Program-made: the position numbers and the translations under genes | From: Lachnospiraceae bacterium | Lineage (GTDB): Bacteria > Bacillota_A > Clostridia > Lachnospirales > Lachnospiraceae | DNA length: 20,350 nt | Direction: 5' to 3' | Assembly (NCBI GenBank): GCA_017416505.1 | Contig: JAFQCI010000118.1 | Coordinates: 1 to 20,350, forward strand | Notes under the pieces: generated by a model | Told to the model about the DNA's origin: nothing | What the model saw: the letters and a program-made list of their open reading frames with translations, nothing else | The model's database searches: none | Shown: positions 6,681 through 13,853 of the stretch, one piece after another | Layout of the letters: each line of letters opens with the position of its first letter | Numbering within the stretch: the stretch's first letter is position 1

Positions 6681-7871
6681 ATGGAACAGTTTAAGGACAG
6701 TGGGGTTGGTTTAAAAGAAAAACTGGCATCCGGGAAAGAGTATTATGAAATCCGTTTAGAGAGTATTGGTGGTCTGGGAGCGAATTTATGTGGGAAAATG
6801 TTGGGGGAACTGGGAGTAAAGTACCTTGATTTAAACAGCAGCAGTTTTTCCAGTTATGGTTCAGAAAAGACGGGAACACCGGTAAAAGGGTATATCAGAT
6901 ATTGTAACAAAGAAAAGGAAATTAGAGTTCATTCGCCTGTTGTAGAGCCAGATTTATTGGTGGTATTTCATCAGGCACTTTTAAATGATAAGTCTGTCTG
7001 GAAAGGGTGTGGCAGAGAAACTGCGGTGATTATCGCTCTGGAGACGGGGCAGGAAGAACCGGGATGTTTACAGAAACAGGAGAATATCATTGGGAGAAAA
7101 AACGGAGAAAAGCTGTCGGGAATAAAGCTGGCAGGGTGTAAAGCTGGTATCTGTTATGGATTGGAGGCTCAGAGAATTGCCATGGAAACCCATTCCAGAA
7201 TTAATGTGGTAATGCTTGGAGCGGCATTAAAAGTGATGGGAATAAAGAATTTAGAGGCAGGGGAGCAAATTTGTAAAGATACCTTGGGAAAAAAATATCC
7301 GGATGCTTTAAAAAATAATCTGGAAGGAATCCGGAGAGGGTATGAGGAAGTAAAAAGATTAGAAATAGAGTGTAGTGGGGAAGAGGAGAACTGTGAAAAA
7401 GAAAAAGCGGAGCAGGAGCGTACCCCATATCCGGAATGGGGCTATGAGAATGCACCCATTGGAGGCATTAACACCAGACCGGGTAGTACGGTTGTAGCGG
7501 ATTTATCTCCTTCCAGACAGGGTTATATTCCTGTTTTTATTAAGGAACGATGTATTAATTGCGGATTGTGCCATTCTACTTGTCCTGATATGGTGTTCCA
7601 GTTTGCCAAGGGCGAATATAAAGGAAAAGAAATGATGGTAAATCAGGGGTTGGATTATTACCATTGTAAGGGTTGCCTGCGTTGTGTGGATGTCTGCCCG
7701 GTAAATGCCCTGGTACAGGGTGTTGAGGCGGAACATCCTGATAAAGAGTATTTTATGCCGAATCAGGAACTTTTACGGATGCCGGAATATTATGAAGAAG
7801 CAGGTGCGGATGGTTATATCACATCAGAGTCTTTTCTGACAGAAAAAAGAATAGAAGGAGGAGAAGTATAA
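6681..7871 (+). CDS. 2-oxoacid:ferredoxin oxidoreductase, fused gamma-delta subunit
   Basis: This 396-residue fusion has an N-terminal gamma-type domain (about 20-225; the ESIGGLGANLCGKML nucleotide-fold start and SSFSSYGSEKTGTPVKG are typical). A charged Glu/Lys linker (about 225-250) leads to a delta/ferredoxin domain with two [4Fe-4S] motifs: C291-x2-C294-x2-C297-x3-C301 and C329-x2-C332-x2-C335-x3-C339. In the complex the delta clusters pass electrons from the catalytic subunit to ferredoxin. ATG 6681 is preferred over the in-frame ATG at 6651, because 6651 lies inside the 17-bp hairpin and GAAGGGA stands about 7 bases before 6681. The stop overlaps the next start by one base (TAATG), so the two genes are translationally coupled and encode one enzyme. 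The substrate (pyruvate, 2-oxoglutarate, branched-chain or aryl 2-oxoacid) cannot be told from this subunit. Confidence 0.88.
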   Translation: MEQFKDSGVGLKEKLASGKEYYEIRLESIGGLGANLCGKMLGELGVKYLDLNSSSFSSYGSEKTGTPVKGYIRYCNKEKEIRVHSPVVEPDLLVVFHQALLNDKSVWKGCGRETAVIIALETGQEEPGCLQKQENIIGRKNGEKLSGIKLAGCKAGICYGLEAQRIAMETHSRINVVMLGAALKVMGIKNLEAGEQICKDTLGKKYPDALKNNLEGIRRGYEEVKRLEIECSGEEENCEKEKAEQERTPYPEWGYENAPIGGINTRPGSTVVADLSPSRQGYIPVFIKERCINCGLCHSTCPDMVFQFAKGEYKGKEMMVNQGLDYYHCKGCLRCVDVCPVNALVQGVEAEHPDKEYFMPNQELLRMPEYYEEAGADGYITSESFLTEKRIEGGEV

Positions 7872-10183
7872 TGAAAGAGCAGATAATGGAATATGCTTCC
7901 GGTAATGAAATGGCAGCCATTGCCATTAAGCAGATTGGATACGACCTTATGGGGTATTATCCCATCACTCCTTCCACTCAGATTGCAGAAAATTTGGATA
8001 TCATGCGGGCAAATGGAGAAACCGATTTGGTTATGGTGGCTGCAGAAGGAGAGCATAGTGCCGCGGGTATCTGTTATGGTGCATCGGTAGCAGGCGGACG
8101 TGTAGTAAATGCCACCAGTGCCAATGGACTTCTCTATGCCATAGAACAGCTTCCGGTACAATCCGGGACACGATATCCCATGGTTATGAATGTGGTGTGT
8201 AGAACGGTTTCAGGACCTTTGTCTATCAAAGGGGACCATAGTGATATTATGTATCTTTTAAATACAGGCTGGCCTATTTTATTTGCCAGTACGGTGCAGC
8301 AGGTATATGATTTTAATATCATTGCTTTAAAATTGGCAGAACAGGTCAGACTTCCTGTGGTGGTGGCATATGATGGATTTTTTACCAGCCACCAAAAGGG
8401 ACGTTGTTTCCGGTTTAAAGAGGATGAAGTTGTGAGAGAATATATTGGTTTAAAACAGGAGGAACATCCATTTTTGGATTTAGAACATCCCATTACGGTT
8501 GGCTCCTACATGAATGAGCCGGATATCATCAATAACCGGTATCAGTTGCATTTAGCCATGGAACAGGTGGACCGATTGTTGCCAGAATTGTTTGATTCTT
8601 ATGAAAAACTTTCCGGAAGGCAGTATGCCAAAGTAGAAGGAACTTATTGTGAAGATGCCGAAAATATATTGTTGCTTTTGGGTTCTTCTTATGATACATC
8701 CATAGATGCAGTAGAGGAAATGCGGAGGGATGAAAAAAGGGCAGGTGCGGCTACTTTACATGTACTTCGTCCATTTCCGGGAAAAGAATTATTCTCTATG
8801 ATAAAAAATGGAGAAAATATTATGGTGGCAGACCGGCAGGACAGTTACGGTGCAGGAGGCGGAAACCTGTCATTGGAAGTACGGGCTGCGTTGCAGAGAT
8901 TTGGCAGTAAAGCAAGAGTGAAAAGTTTGGTTTATGGACTCGGAGGAAAGGATTTCTTTAAGGAAGATGCAAAAACCATGCTGAATTTGGCAAGTGACAC
9001 TTCCAAGCCGGATTTTGATTACTATGGGGTGACTCCGGGAGAAACGGAAAAAGAAGAAGGAGAGGCGTTGTTTGCTCCGATTACAAGAGAAAGTACTAAT
9101 ATTGGAGCAACCAAAGTGGAAAAGGTAGTAGAGAATGAAGTATGTAAAAACAGTAATTGGTTGAAGGAAGGGCAAAAAGAAAACAACGAGAGAAAAGATA
9201 TTGATGGGAAAGAAGAAATAAAAGAAAACGTCAGGGTAACCGGTGGTAATTTAAATGCGGTTACAGCTATGCCAGGACGCATTGCACCGGGACATGGCGC
9301 TTGTCCCGGCTGTGGAATTCCAGTCAATCTTAATTTGTTGCTTAGGGGAATCGAGGACCCGGTAGTATTTCTATTCCAGACCGGATGTGCCATGATTGTT
9401 ACCACTGGCTATCCTAGAACCAGTTTTAAAATTCCTTATCTTCACAATTTATTTCAAAATGGTGCTGCTACTTTAAGTGGTGTAGCGGAAATCTGCTACC
9501 GAAAGCAGCAAAAGGGAGAAATTCCACCGGGAGATATTATTTTTGTTATGGTAAGCGGAGATGGGGGCATGGACATCGGTATGGGTTCTGCCCTTGGAAC
9601 AGCACTAAGAGGGCATAGGCTGTTGATATTTGAGTATGATAACGGCGGATATATGAATACAGGTTATCAGCTTTCCTATTCTACTCCTTTAGGGGCGAAA
9701 AGTTCCACTTCCCATGTAGGAAAAGAACAGTATGGCAAGGACTTTTTCCATAAGGATATGCCACAAATTATGGCGGCTACGGGAATTCCTTATGTGGCTA
9801 CAGTGGCAGAATCGAATCCTGTGGATTTTATGAAAAAAGCAGCTAAGGCGGCTTATTATGCAAAGACAACAGGAACTTCTTATGTAAAGGCAATCTCTGC
9901 CTGCCCTTTAAATTGGAATGATAACCCGGCTACAGAGAGGAAAGTCATTGAAGCAGCAGTAAACTGTTGTTATTTTCCATTGTATGAGGTGGAGCAGGGC
10001 GTTACCAGACTTTCTTATGACCCGGAAAAGATGAAAAAGAAAATTCCGGTACTTGACTGGCTTTCCATGATGGGAAGAACCAGGCATTTGCAGAAGGAAG
10101 AATATAAGGAAGTAGTAGAACGACTGCAACGGGAGACGGATAGAAGATTTTATGAATTAAAAAAGAAGGCAGAAAAGGCATAA
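7871..10183 (+). CDS. 2-oxoacid:ferredoxin oxidoreductase, fused alpha-beta subunit
   Basis: This 770-residue catalytic subunit oxidatively decarboxylates a 2-oxoacid to an acyl-CoA using thiamine diphosphate. The alpha part (about 1-395) starts with GNEMAAIA and YYPITPST (30-36), and has PVQSGTRYPMVMNVVCRTVSGPLSIKGDHSD-type blocks close to pyruvate/ketoisovalerate oxidoreductase alpha chains. A hydrophilic linker (about 400-458) joins it to the beta part (about 460-770). The TPP/Mg site is GDGG (563-566) and DNGGYMNTG (590-598). C478-x2-C481, C506 and C678 match the beta-subunit ligands of the proximal [4Fe-4S] cluster. With the gamma-delta gene it makes a complete four-domain enzyme from two genes, unlike the roughly 1170-residue single-chain pyruvate enzyme usual in Clostridia. 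The substrate is unproven. Start ATG 7871 overlaps the previous stop. Confidence 0.88.
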   Translation: MKEQIMEYASGNEMAAIAIKQIGYDLMGYYPITPSTQIAENLDIMRANGETDLVMVAAEGEHSAAGICYGASVAGGRVVNATSANGLLYAIEQLPVQSGTRYPMVMNVVCRTVSGPLSIKGDHSDIMYLLNTGWPILFASTVQQVYDFNIIALKLAEQVRLPVVVAYDGFFTSHQKGRCFRFKEDEVVREYIGLKQEEHPFLDLEHPITVGSYMNEPDIINNRYQLHLAMEQVDRLLPELFDSYEKLSGRQYAKVEGTYCEDAENILLLLGSSYDTSIDAVEEMRRDEKRAGAATLHVLRPFPGKELFSMIKNGENIMVADRQDSYGAGGGNLSLEVRAALQRFGSKARVKSLVYGLGGKDFFKEDAKTMLNLASDTSKPDFDYYGVTPGETEKEEGEALFAPITRESTNIGATKVEKVVENEVCKNSNWLKEGQKENNERKDIDGKEEIKENVRVTGGNLNAVTAMPGRIAPGHGACPGCGIPVNLNLLLRGIEDPVVFLFQTGCAMIVTTGYPRTSFKIPYLHNLFQNGAATLSGVAEICYRKQQKGEIPPGDIIFVMVSGDGGMDIGMGSALGTALRGHRLLIFEYDNGGYMNTGYQLSYSTPLGAKSSTSHVGKEQYGKDFFHKDMPQIMAATGIPYVATVAESNPVDFMKKAAKAAYYAKTTGTSYVKAISACPLNWNDNPATERKVIEAAVNCCYFPLYEVEQGVTRLSYDPEKMKKKIPVLDWLSMMGRTRHLQKEEYKEVVERLQRETDRRFYELKKKAEKA

Positions 10184-10200
10184 AAAATACTATAGGAAAT

Positions 10201-10230
10201 TTGTTCTCTCTTGACTATATGCTTTATTAT
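10201..10230 (+). promoter_or_regulatory. Weak candidate promoter for the 46-bp repeat RNA
   Basis: TTGTTC (10201-10206) and TATTAT (10225-10230) have an 18-base spacer; a further TTGACT at 10211-10216 has no -10 box at proper distance. A transcript starting near 10237 would begin right before the first repeat unit. The match is poor, so the repeats could instead be part of the oxidoreductase mRNA. Confidence 0.3.
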
Positions 10231-10243
10231 AGTAGGTGACTAC

Positions 10244-10343
10244 TTCAAATGTTTGTTGCTACTCGATATGCAACTGAAACAAGGTCGAGTTCAAATGTTT
10301 GTCGCTACTCGATAAGCGACTTATAAGAGGTCGAGTTCAAATG
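10244..10343 (+). ncRNA. 46-bp tandem-repeat RNA with covarying pseudoknot (type III antitoxin-like)
   Basis: The unit beginning TTCAAATG starts at 10244, 10290 and 10336, an exact 46-base period; units 1 and 2 match at 39 of 46 positions and the third is partial. Each full unit has a 5-bp stem: GTTGC/GCAAC (10255-10259, 10270-10274) and GTCGC/GCGAC (10301-10305, 10316-10320). The two differences in the stem compensate each other, which is direct covariation evidence for RNA pairing. The loop holds an invariant CTCGA that is complementary to TCGAG at 10285-10289 and 10331-10335. For unit 2 the order TCGAG, GTCGC, CTCGA, GCGAC is that of an H-type pseudoknot. A terminator follows 6 bases after the last unit. 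Repeated pseudoknot plus terminator is the known layout of type III (ToxI/CptI/TenpI) antitoxin RNAs. No toxin gene follows, so this could be an orphan antitoxin or an unrelated repeat RNA. Confidence 0.6.
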
Positions 10344-10348
10344 CTATA

Positions 10349-10379
10349 AGACTCCATTCGAGAGAGTGGGGTCTTTTTT
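10349..10379 (+). terminator. Rho-independent terminator after the repeat RNA
   Basis: AGACTCCATTC (10349-10359) pairs with GAGTGGGGTCT (10364-10374), including two G-U pairs, over a GAGA loop, followed by five more T. It would end the repeat RNA and any read-through from the oxidoreductase operon. Bases 10380-10485 after it contain no credible gene. Confidence 0.85.
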
Positions 10380-10485
10380 ACGTTAGGAATTGAGTACTTG
10401 AAAAAGAATTAAAGGAAAAACTTAGTGGGTACGTTTCTAATGCAATATTAGTAAAATAAAATGCTATAAAATAGATATGTTGTTA

Positions 10486-10514
10486 TTTACAATGTGAAAA
10501 AAGTATGATATATT
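10486..10514 (+). promoter_or_regulatory. Promoter of the TetR-SDR-acyltransferase operon
   Basis: TTTACA (10486-10491) and TATATT (10509-10514) are separated by exactly 17 bases. The predicted start of transcription (about 10521) falls inside the palindromic operator at 10518-10535. Confidence 0.65.
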
Positions 10515-10517
10515 TTC

Positions 10518-10535
10518 AATGAATAAAAATTCATT
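10518..10535. promoter_or_regulatory. Palindromic operator, probable TetR binding site
   Basis: AATGAAT and ATTCATT form a perfect 7-bp inverted repeat around AAAA. It overlaps the predicted transcription start and lies 20 bases upstream of the TetR gene. That position would let the regulator block its own operon. The link to this regulator is inferred from position. Confidence 0.65.
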
Positions 10536-10555
10536 CATTAAAAAGAGGTTAGAAT

Positions 10556-11158
10556 ATGCCAAAGTCAAAAGAACGATGTCAGGAAATCAGGGAAGAAATG
10601 AGAAATACCATTTTACAAAAGTCATTGCTTTATTTTGCAAGAAATGGGTTCGCAGGAACGAAAATCAGTGATTTATCCCGGAATATTGGAATTGCACAAG
10701 GAACTATTTATGTATATTTCGAGTCCAAAGAAGAGTTGTTTCAGGAAATACTTAAGATTGCAGATAATAATAAGATGTTAAAACAGATGAAATTGCTTGT
10801 TAATATGCCGATATCTGCAAAGAAGAAAATTCGTATGTTATCGGAAACAGTTATGAAACGACTTAAGGAAGAAGAAAATTTCGCAGCTATGATAGCTTTA
10901 AATACGCAGATGTTGTTGGAGAAAAATAAAGACTATTCATCAGAGGATACCACATATCAGACCGAATTATATGCGTATACAGCTAAAATGATAGAGCAAG
11001 GACAGAAAGAAGGAACCATGGTAGAAGGTTCAAGCATGAAACTTGCAGATTATTATTGGGGCGTCATTTATTTATATTCGTTGAAACGTCTTTTTACAAT
11101 AGAATATGAAATGATTTCTGTGGAAGATTTAGAAAGAACAGTACTAAAAGGTGAATAG
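10556..11158 (+). CDS. TetR/AcrR family transcriptional regulator
   Basis: The 200-residue protein is of standard TetR length. Its N-terminal helix-turn-helix domain (about residues 10-60) reads ILQKSLLYFARNGFAGTKIS, then IGIAQGTIYVYFESKEELF, the TetR hallmark recognition helix with the Tyr-Phe-x-x-K-E-E-L motif. The C-terminal ligand-binding half is not conserved enough to name an inducer. It is the first gene of an operon with a short-chain dehydrogenase 27 bases downstream and an acyltransferase-like gene after that. A palindromic operator overlaps the promoter, consistent with autorepression and ligand-relieved control of the two enzymes. AAAGAGG lies before ATG 10556. Confidence 0.92.
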   Translation: MPKSKERCQEIREEMRNTILQKSLLYFARNGFAGTKISDLSRNIGIAQGTIYVYFESKEELFQEILKIADNNKMLKQMKLLVNMPISAKKKIRMLSETVMKRLKEEENFAAMIALNTQMLLEKNKDYSSEDTTYQTELYAYTAKMIEQGQKEGTMVEGSSMKLADYYWGVIYLYSLKRLFTIEYEMISVEDLERTVLKGE

Positions 11159-11185
11159 GATAGAAAGCTGGAAAGAGGGATTAGA

Positions 11186-11953
11186 ATGAAAAAAATAGCA
11201 ATTTTAACAGGAGCAACCGGTGGTCTTGGAAGAGAGTTTTTAAGACAGATTTTAAATGAGGGAATGGATGAAGTCTGGGCAATTGCAAGAAATCAAGAAA
11301 AATTAGAAGAGTTAAAGAAACAGTTTGGTGAAAAAGTAATACCAATTTCTATGGATTTGTCAGATTTCATGGCTATCAGAAAACTTGAGGAAATGTTAAA
11401 GGAGCAAACTCCGTCAGTACAGTATCTTATCAATAATGCGGGATTGGCAAAGATGGGGAGTTATAATGATTTTTCCTTGGAAGAAATAGATAAGACCATA
11501 AATGTAAATTGCAAAGCACCAGTAATGTTAATCAAAGTTTGTATTCCATATATGGGGAAAGGATGTAAGATATTAAATATTTCTTCTGCATCTGCATTTC
11601 AACCGAATCCATATATTAATTTGTATGCCGCTTCCAAAGTATTTGAAAGAAGTTATTCCAGAGCATTGAATGTAGAATTAGCAGGAACAGGAATTATTAG
11701 TGTTGCAGTATGTCCAGGGTGGATAGATACAGAATTATTGCAAAAAGAGATAAATGGAAAAAAAGTTAAGTTTCCAGGTTTGGTTACAGCAGAGAGGGTT
11801 GTAAAACAGGCAATCAAAGATGCGAAAAAAGGAAAAGATATGTCAGTATGTTCGTTGTATGTAAAATGTCAGCATATAAATGTTAAGTTGTTGCCACAAA
11901 GATGGGTTATGAAAATATGGATGCGTGGAATTGGGAAGTATATGGAGGGGTAA
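11186..11953 (+). CDS. Short-chain dehydrogenase/reductase (SDR family)
   Basis: The 255-residue protein is a classical SDR oxidoreductase with a Rossmann fold for NAD(P). The cofactor motif TGATGGLG is at residues 8-15 and NNAG at 83-86. The catalytic set is S134, Y147 and K151 (YAASK). PGWIDTE follows the usual PG motif. Arg35 in place of an acidic residue after strand 2 (IARN) favours NADPH over NADH, which is an inference. SDRs of this type reduce ketones or aldehydes of lipids, sterols and small alcohols; the substrate here is unknown. Its stop at 11951-11953 is followed one base later by the GTG start of the acyltransferase-like gene, so the two enzymes are probably coupled and act on one pathway. 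Confidence 0.92.
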   Translation: MKKIAILTGATGGLGREFLRQILNEGMDEVWAIARNQEKLEELKKQFGEKVIPISMDLSDFMAIRKLEEMLKEQTPSVQYLINNAGLAKMGSYNDFSLEEIDKTINVNCKAPVMLIKVCIPYMGKGCKILNISSASAFQPNPYINLYAASKVFERSYSRALNVELAGTGIISVAVCPGWIDTELLQKEINGKKVKFPGLVTAERVVKQAIKDAKKGKDMSVCSLYVKCQHINVKLLPQRWVMKIWMRGIGKYMEG

Positions 11954-11954
11954 A

Positions 11955-13163
11955 GTGAAGAAATATATTAGGACGGAACGGGCAAACTTGTTTGAACCGA
12001 ATGTATACATTTCTATGGTACTAAGAATATCAGGACACATACCTAAGGAAGAAGTGAAAAGAGCAGTAGAAAAGGCTTATAAGGCAAATGAAGCTACCAT
12101 GTCTAGGATTGTGATGGATGAAAACGGGGATGCTTATTATGAGAAAATGAAAGAGAGTGGATGTAAATTCTTTTATGACAATCGTTCATGGGAAAGGATT
12201 ATCAATGAAAGTGAGCAAAGTCCCTTTGCCATTCATGCGGGTGAATTGGTTCGAACTTATATGACAAGTAAAAATCACGATCTTATATTATTGATTCATG
12301 CTCATCATCTGGTAGGAGATGGAAAGTCTATTTTAGTTTTGGTGAAGGATATGATAGACAGTTTGGAAGGAAAATCCATAGAGTATAAGCAGATGTTTTT
12401 AATTGACCGAAAATTTCTTAGGAAAAAAACTAAGTTGATGTTAGGAATCAGACTGGCAGTGAAAAAGGCAAACCGAAAATGGAAAAGGGTAGGAAGGGTT
12501 TTTACATGGGATGATTATTATACTGTACATAAAAGATATTGGGAAAAATATTCGTCGGAAATCGAAGTAAAAACTTATAGTGCCAGTAAGTTGAAGGAGA
12601 ATTGTAAAAAAGATGTAACCTTAAATAGTTATTTGATTACAAAGTTGTTATGTGAATATCCGGAAAGTAAAGTGGTAGGAATTCCGATAAATATAAGAGA
12701 AAATGATAGGGGAATGTCGAATCAGACATCTGGTATTGCTGTAAAATGTCAATACAAGAAGGATAAATCCTTTGAAGAAAACCTTTTAGGGGTTCATAAG
12801 CAAATATATAAAAGGATTAAGAATAGGAATATGAAATATTTTATTCTTTTATTTATGGATGAGTTATGTCCTACTTTGGTGGATTCTGTCCTGATGTTGA
12901 CTCATGGCTGTTTTTGGAATAAATTATCTGAAAAAATGGCCCGAATTATGGGATATATAGGAAACGGTGGAAGAGATTTAGGGGTTACAAATTTAGGAAA
13001 AATAGAGATTTTAAGTGATAACACGAAGTTTAAAGTTGAGGATATATGGTTCATTCCACCTAAAATATCGTATACAAGAAATGTAATTGGAGTGTCTACT
13101 TATGGAGATACATTGACAGTCTGCTATCATAAGATGAAAGAGAAGGTTAAAGGGGAAGAGTAA
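11955..13163 (+). CDS. Condensation/acyltransferase-like protein (HHxxxDG)
   Basis: The 402-residue protein has the chloramphenicol acetyltransferase/condensation fold signature HHLVGDG (H117, H118, D122, G123), where the second His is the catalytic base. Later blocks resemble the PapA/alcohol acetyltransferase and NRPS condensation superfamily: VVGIPINIRENDRG and TNLGKIEI. There is no carrier-protein or adenylation domain, so it is a stand-alone enzyme, probably transferring an acyl group from CoA or a carrier to a hydroxyl or amine. I chose GTG 11955, one base after the SDR stop and 4 bases after GGAGGGG, over ATG 11925, which lies inside the SDR gene and has no ribosome-binding site; the longer form would add ten residues. 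With the SDR it could reduce a carbonyl and esterify the alcohol formed (inference). Confidence 0.75.
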   Translation: MKKYIRTERANLFEPNVYISMVLRISGHIPKEEVKRAVEKAYKANEATMSRIVMDENGDAYYEKMKESGCKFFYDNRSWERIINESEQSPFAIHAGELVRTYMTSKNHDLILLIHAHHLVGDGKSILVLVKDMIDSLEGKSIEYKQMFLIDRKFLRKKTKLMLGIRLAVKKANRKWKRVGRVFTWDDYYTVHKRYWEKYSSEIEVKTYSASKLKENCKKDVTLNSYLITKLLCEYPESKVVGIPINIRENDRGMSNQTSGIAVKCQYKKDKSFEENLLGVHKQIYKRIKNRNMKYFILLFMDELCPTLVDSVLMLTHGCFWNKLSEKMARIMGYIGNGGRDLGVTNLGKIEILSDNTKFKVEDIWFIPPKISYTRNVIGVSTYGDTLTVCYHKMKEKVKGEE

Positions 13164-13375
13164 CATTTTGGTGTTTTACTTATGGCCAGACCAAATATGT
13201 TTAACAAAACCTTAACATTCCGGGAACAATTCATAAACAAATGCAGGCTATACTTACACCATCAAGCAAAGAAATAATAAGTCTTAGTGAGACGATTCAG
13301 AGTTTAGAAATTTTAAATAAGGATGCATTATTTCTTGCATTTAATAAAAGTGGTGAAGATGAAAGGAGATTTACA

Positions 13376-13657
13376 ATGACAGAATATCAATTAAAGACAG
13401 GGAAAATCGGGGAAAAGGTAGTTGGTGCGTATGAGAAAGTGGAAAAGAAGTTTACAGATACCTTTTTGAATGAAGATGGTTCTATGAAAACCGGAGGTAT
13501 GGCAGAGAAAGTAACCGGTGTTTATCAGAAAATTGAGGATGGCGTGGTAGGCACTTATCAGAAAATCGAAGATGGTGTCGTTGGGGCATATAAGAAGGTA
13601 GAAGGTGCTTTTGTAGATACGTTCCTTGAAAAGAAAGAAGACAAAAATCAAGATTAA
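13376..13657 (+). CDS. Small 11-residue-repeat helical protein
   Basis: This 93-residue hydrophilic protein is built from 11-residue repeats: VVGAYEKVEKK (15-25), VTGVYQKIEDG (46-56), VVGTYQKIEDG (57-67) and VVGAYKKVEGA (68-78). The first and last are each followed by F-x-DTFL (FTDTFL 26-31, FVDTFL 79-84). The matching 33-base DNA repeat spans 13511-13609. Eleven-residue periodicity suggests a long amphipathic helix with right-handed coil character, as in LEA-like or apolipoprotein-type surface-binding helices. No signal peptide, membrane segment or catalytic motif is visible. The frame is open back to 13241, but AAAGGAG at 13362-13368 places the start at ATG 13376. Similar small proteins seem common in Lachnospiraceae (memory, not searched); function is unknown. 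Its stop codon lies in the left target duplication of the MITE-like element. Confidence 0.8.
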   Translation: MTEYQLKTGKIGEKVVGAYEKVEKKFTDTFLNEDGSMKTGGMAEKVTGVYQKIEDGVVGTYQKIEDGVVGAYKKVEGAFVDTFLEKKEDKNQD

Positions 13658-13811
13658 TCTGTTACTGTTCACTCATGCTTCGTAAACAGTAACAATTCGC
13701 AGGCTCATTTAGAGTTTTGCTTCGCAAAAGGAGCCTGCGAACACCTGAATCACGTTCTTACGCACCAAAACAGCAAGTGTTTTGGTGCTGTCTGTACAGT
13801 AACATTAATCT
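13653..13811. mobile_element. MITE-like element (13661-13803) with 8-bp target duplication
   Basis: The 8-bp direct repeat ATTAATCT occurs at 13653-13660 and 13804-13811. It directly abuts terminal inverted repeats GTTACTGT (13661-13668) and ACAGTAAC (13796-13803). The enclosed 143 bases carry no gene but are rich in hairpins. TGTTACTGTT pairs with AACAGTAACA at 13685-13694. TTCGCAGGCTC (13696-13706) pairs with GAGCCTGCGAA (13731-13741), with TTTTGC/GCAAAA nested inside. GCACCAAAACA (13762-13772) pairs with TGTTTTGGTGC (13778-13788) over GCAAG. The left end can pair either locally (13686-13694) or with the far end (13796-13804). This fits a nonautonomous transposon relic mobilised in trans. 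The transposase family is not identified. Confidence 0.75.
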
Positions 13812-13853
13812 ACATTGATAGGGCTTTTCATTGTTTCTTTTTTGGGGTTGATT

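Noticed and set aside
6267..6682. Three long minus-strand open frames rich in Phe, Leu, Ser and Tyr
   Set aside because: They are the complement of the purine-rich repeat tract, have no ribosome-binding sites, and overlap rubredoxin; low-complexity composition explains them.
10244..10343. CRISPR array
   Set aside because: Units are contiguous 46-bp repeats without unique spacers, only two and a partial unit exist, and there are no cas genes; covarying stems point to a structured RNA.
13241..13375. N-terminal extension of the 11-residue-repeat protein from ATG 13241
   Set aside because: No ribosome-binding site precedes 13241, while AAAGGAG stands 7 bases before ATG 13376; the extension lacks the repeat pattern.
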